This document shows, piece by piece, positions 6,838-7,387 of a DNA stretch of 7,387 bases. The notes beneath the pieces are model-generated. The model searched no databases. It was not told the DNA's origin and saw nothing but the letters and a program-made list of their open reading frames with translations. This DNA comes from CAZFAP01 sp964516325. GTDB lineage: Bacteria > Auribacterota > JABMQX01. Position numbers and translations under genes: made by a program. The stretch is from NCBI GenBank assembly GCA_964516325.1, contig CAZFAP010000207.1:1-7387 (forward strand), in the 5' to 3' direction. The first letter of the stretch is position 1; each line of letters starts with the position of its first letter.

Positions 6838-6878
6838 GAATTCTCAGCGGACCTCTGGACAGGTTCAGGACATTAGCC

Positions 6879-7298
6879 ATGCATTGCCGACGGGTTAAGC
6901 CCCTCTCGATAGGAAAAATCTCGGAGAAATACTTCAGGCTCACCTTCGAGTGCGGAGAGATTGCCCGGGAAGCGCGACCGGGGCAGTTCCTCATGGTCAG
7001 GCTGGTAAGCCCCTCGTGGGAATATCTTCTCAGCCGCCCCTTCAGCTTCTGCAACGTTGACGGCGCTCGCATCGAGCTCCTTTTCGACGTGGTTGGAAAA
7101 GGGACTCGAATCCTTTCGCAGGCGCATCGAGGAGGTTGGCTGGAAATAGTTGGTCCGCTCGGCAACGGATTCAGAATCGAAGGCTCCTCAAGACCGATCC
7201 TCGTCGGAGGCGGCATGGGGATCGCGCCTCTTGCACCCAGGGAACCTCTCATCCCTGCGTTTGTTACCCCGACTTCCGCACTTTGTAGTGAGTCATAG
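6879..7298 (+). pseudogene. pyrK: Truncated dihydroorotate dehydrogenase electron transfer subunit PyrK
   Basis: PyrK passes electrons between the FMN of dihydroorotate dehydrogenase PyrD and NAD through FAD and a 2Fe-2S cluster, in pyrimidine synthesis. Visible family marks are PGQFLMVRL (34-42), the FAD-binding RPFS (53-56), DVVGKGT (70-76), GPLGNGF (92-98) and GGGMGIAPL (110-118), in the expected order and spacing. The start is ATG 6879, with AGGA 8 nt upstream. After residue 118 the similarity stops and an unrelated tail of about 20 residues runs to TAG. Full PyrK proteins are around 260 residues, so the rest of the NAD-binding domain and the four-cysteine 2Fe-2S motif are missing. No pyrD is visible next to it. 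The product is unlikely to function as PyrK. Its GC-rich codon use ends near the same point. The alternative is a wider ferredoxin-reductase family member, equally truncated. Confidence 0.75.
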
Positions 7299-7387
7299 AG
7301 GAGAAGCTCTGTTTTTCAGTCACTACATTTGCGCATTTGTGATGGCGGTTTTCTTCGGTCGGATGATTTGTTGGGGAACACCCAGGA
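7264..7387 (-). other. Short open frame entering from the right edge, unassigned
   Basis: On the minus strand a frame is open from the right edge to a TAA at 7264-7266, about 40 codons, ending in MTHYKVRKSG. It could be the C-terminus of a gene lying outside the window, for example a transposase of whatever element broke pyrK, but no family motif is present and chance is a real alternative. Confidence 0.2.
7284..7327. repeat. Inverted repeat with nested small hairpin beyond the pyrK break
   Basis: TGTAGTGA (7284-7291) and TCACTACA (7320-7327) are perfect 8-base inverted copies 28 bases apart. Between them AGAG and CTCT (7297-7300 and 7307-7310) form a small stem followed on the plus strand by GTTTTT, like a weak terminator. 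The region is AT-richer than the rest of the window and lies just past the point where pyrK similarity ends. It may be the end of an inserted element. Confidence 0.5.

Larger units (their letters stand above)
6329..6878. other. Divergent intergenic region between the pilus-like block and pyrK
   Basis: About 550 bases hold no gene I can support. The plus-strand ORFs here (for example 6478-6660 and 6527-6898) lack known motifs, overlap each other in different frames and run into pyrK. It should contain the promoters for both directions. A plausible plus-strand promoter for pyrK is listed separately, but I found no convincing sigma-70 or sigma-54 promoter for the minus-strand genes. A 7-bp inverted repeat lies at 6426-6443. 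A looser pair of inverted segments, GTGCCAG-AG-CGC at 6729-6740 and GCGCTGGCAC at 6785-6794, also occurs. Confidence 0.5.

Noticed and set aside
6629..7252. Minus-strand ORF of 207 codons opposite pyrK
   Set aside because: It lies antisense to clear PyrK motifs and has no features of its own.

Overview
The window reads as GC-rich chromosomal DNA of a Gram-negative bacterium. Four observations point this way: an outer-membrane beta-barrel protein, periplasmic-type signal peptides, a probable PEP-CTERM surface protein (a class tied to exosortase-bearing diderms), and good Shine-Dalgarno sites. A planctomycete, verrucomicrobial or related lineage is a reasonable guess, but the sequence does not settle it.

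The centre (about 693-6328, minus strand) is one co-directional block of five genes. In transcription order they are: a PEP-CTERM-like exported protein (6328-5636); a small pilin-like exported beta-sandwich protein (5528-5046); a second, cysteine-containing pilin-like protein with a TTG start (4942-4457); a periplasmic PapD-like chaperone (4440-3571); and a 956-residue usher-like outer-membrane barrel with two C-terminal carboxypeptidase-regulatory/CnaB-like domains (3563-693). The last three are tightly packed (16 and 7 nt gaps). A strong GAAA-capped hairpin separates the abundant-type pilin from the rest. I read this as a divergent chaperone-usher-type surface-fibre locus: pilin, minor or tip subunit, chaperone and usher. 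I could not place any gene in a named pilus family, so this is the candidate undescribed system.

Left flank (1-692): about 390 bases with no convincing gene. Beyond them lies what looks like a decayed IS66-type accessory transposase gene (299 to beyond the left edge), interrupted by a perfect 17-bp GC palindrome at the point where the reading frame shifts.

Right flank (6329-7387): a 550-base divergent intergenic region with an inverted repeat and a plausible plus-strand promoter, followed by pyrK. PyrK keeps its FAD-binding half but is cut off just after the GGGxGxAPL motif. The sequence beyond is unrelated, AT-richer and contains an inverted repeat, so a rearrangement or insertion boundary lies near 7233-7260. 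With decayed or broken genes on both sides, the pilus-like cluster appears to sit in an accessory, rearranged stretch of the genome.
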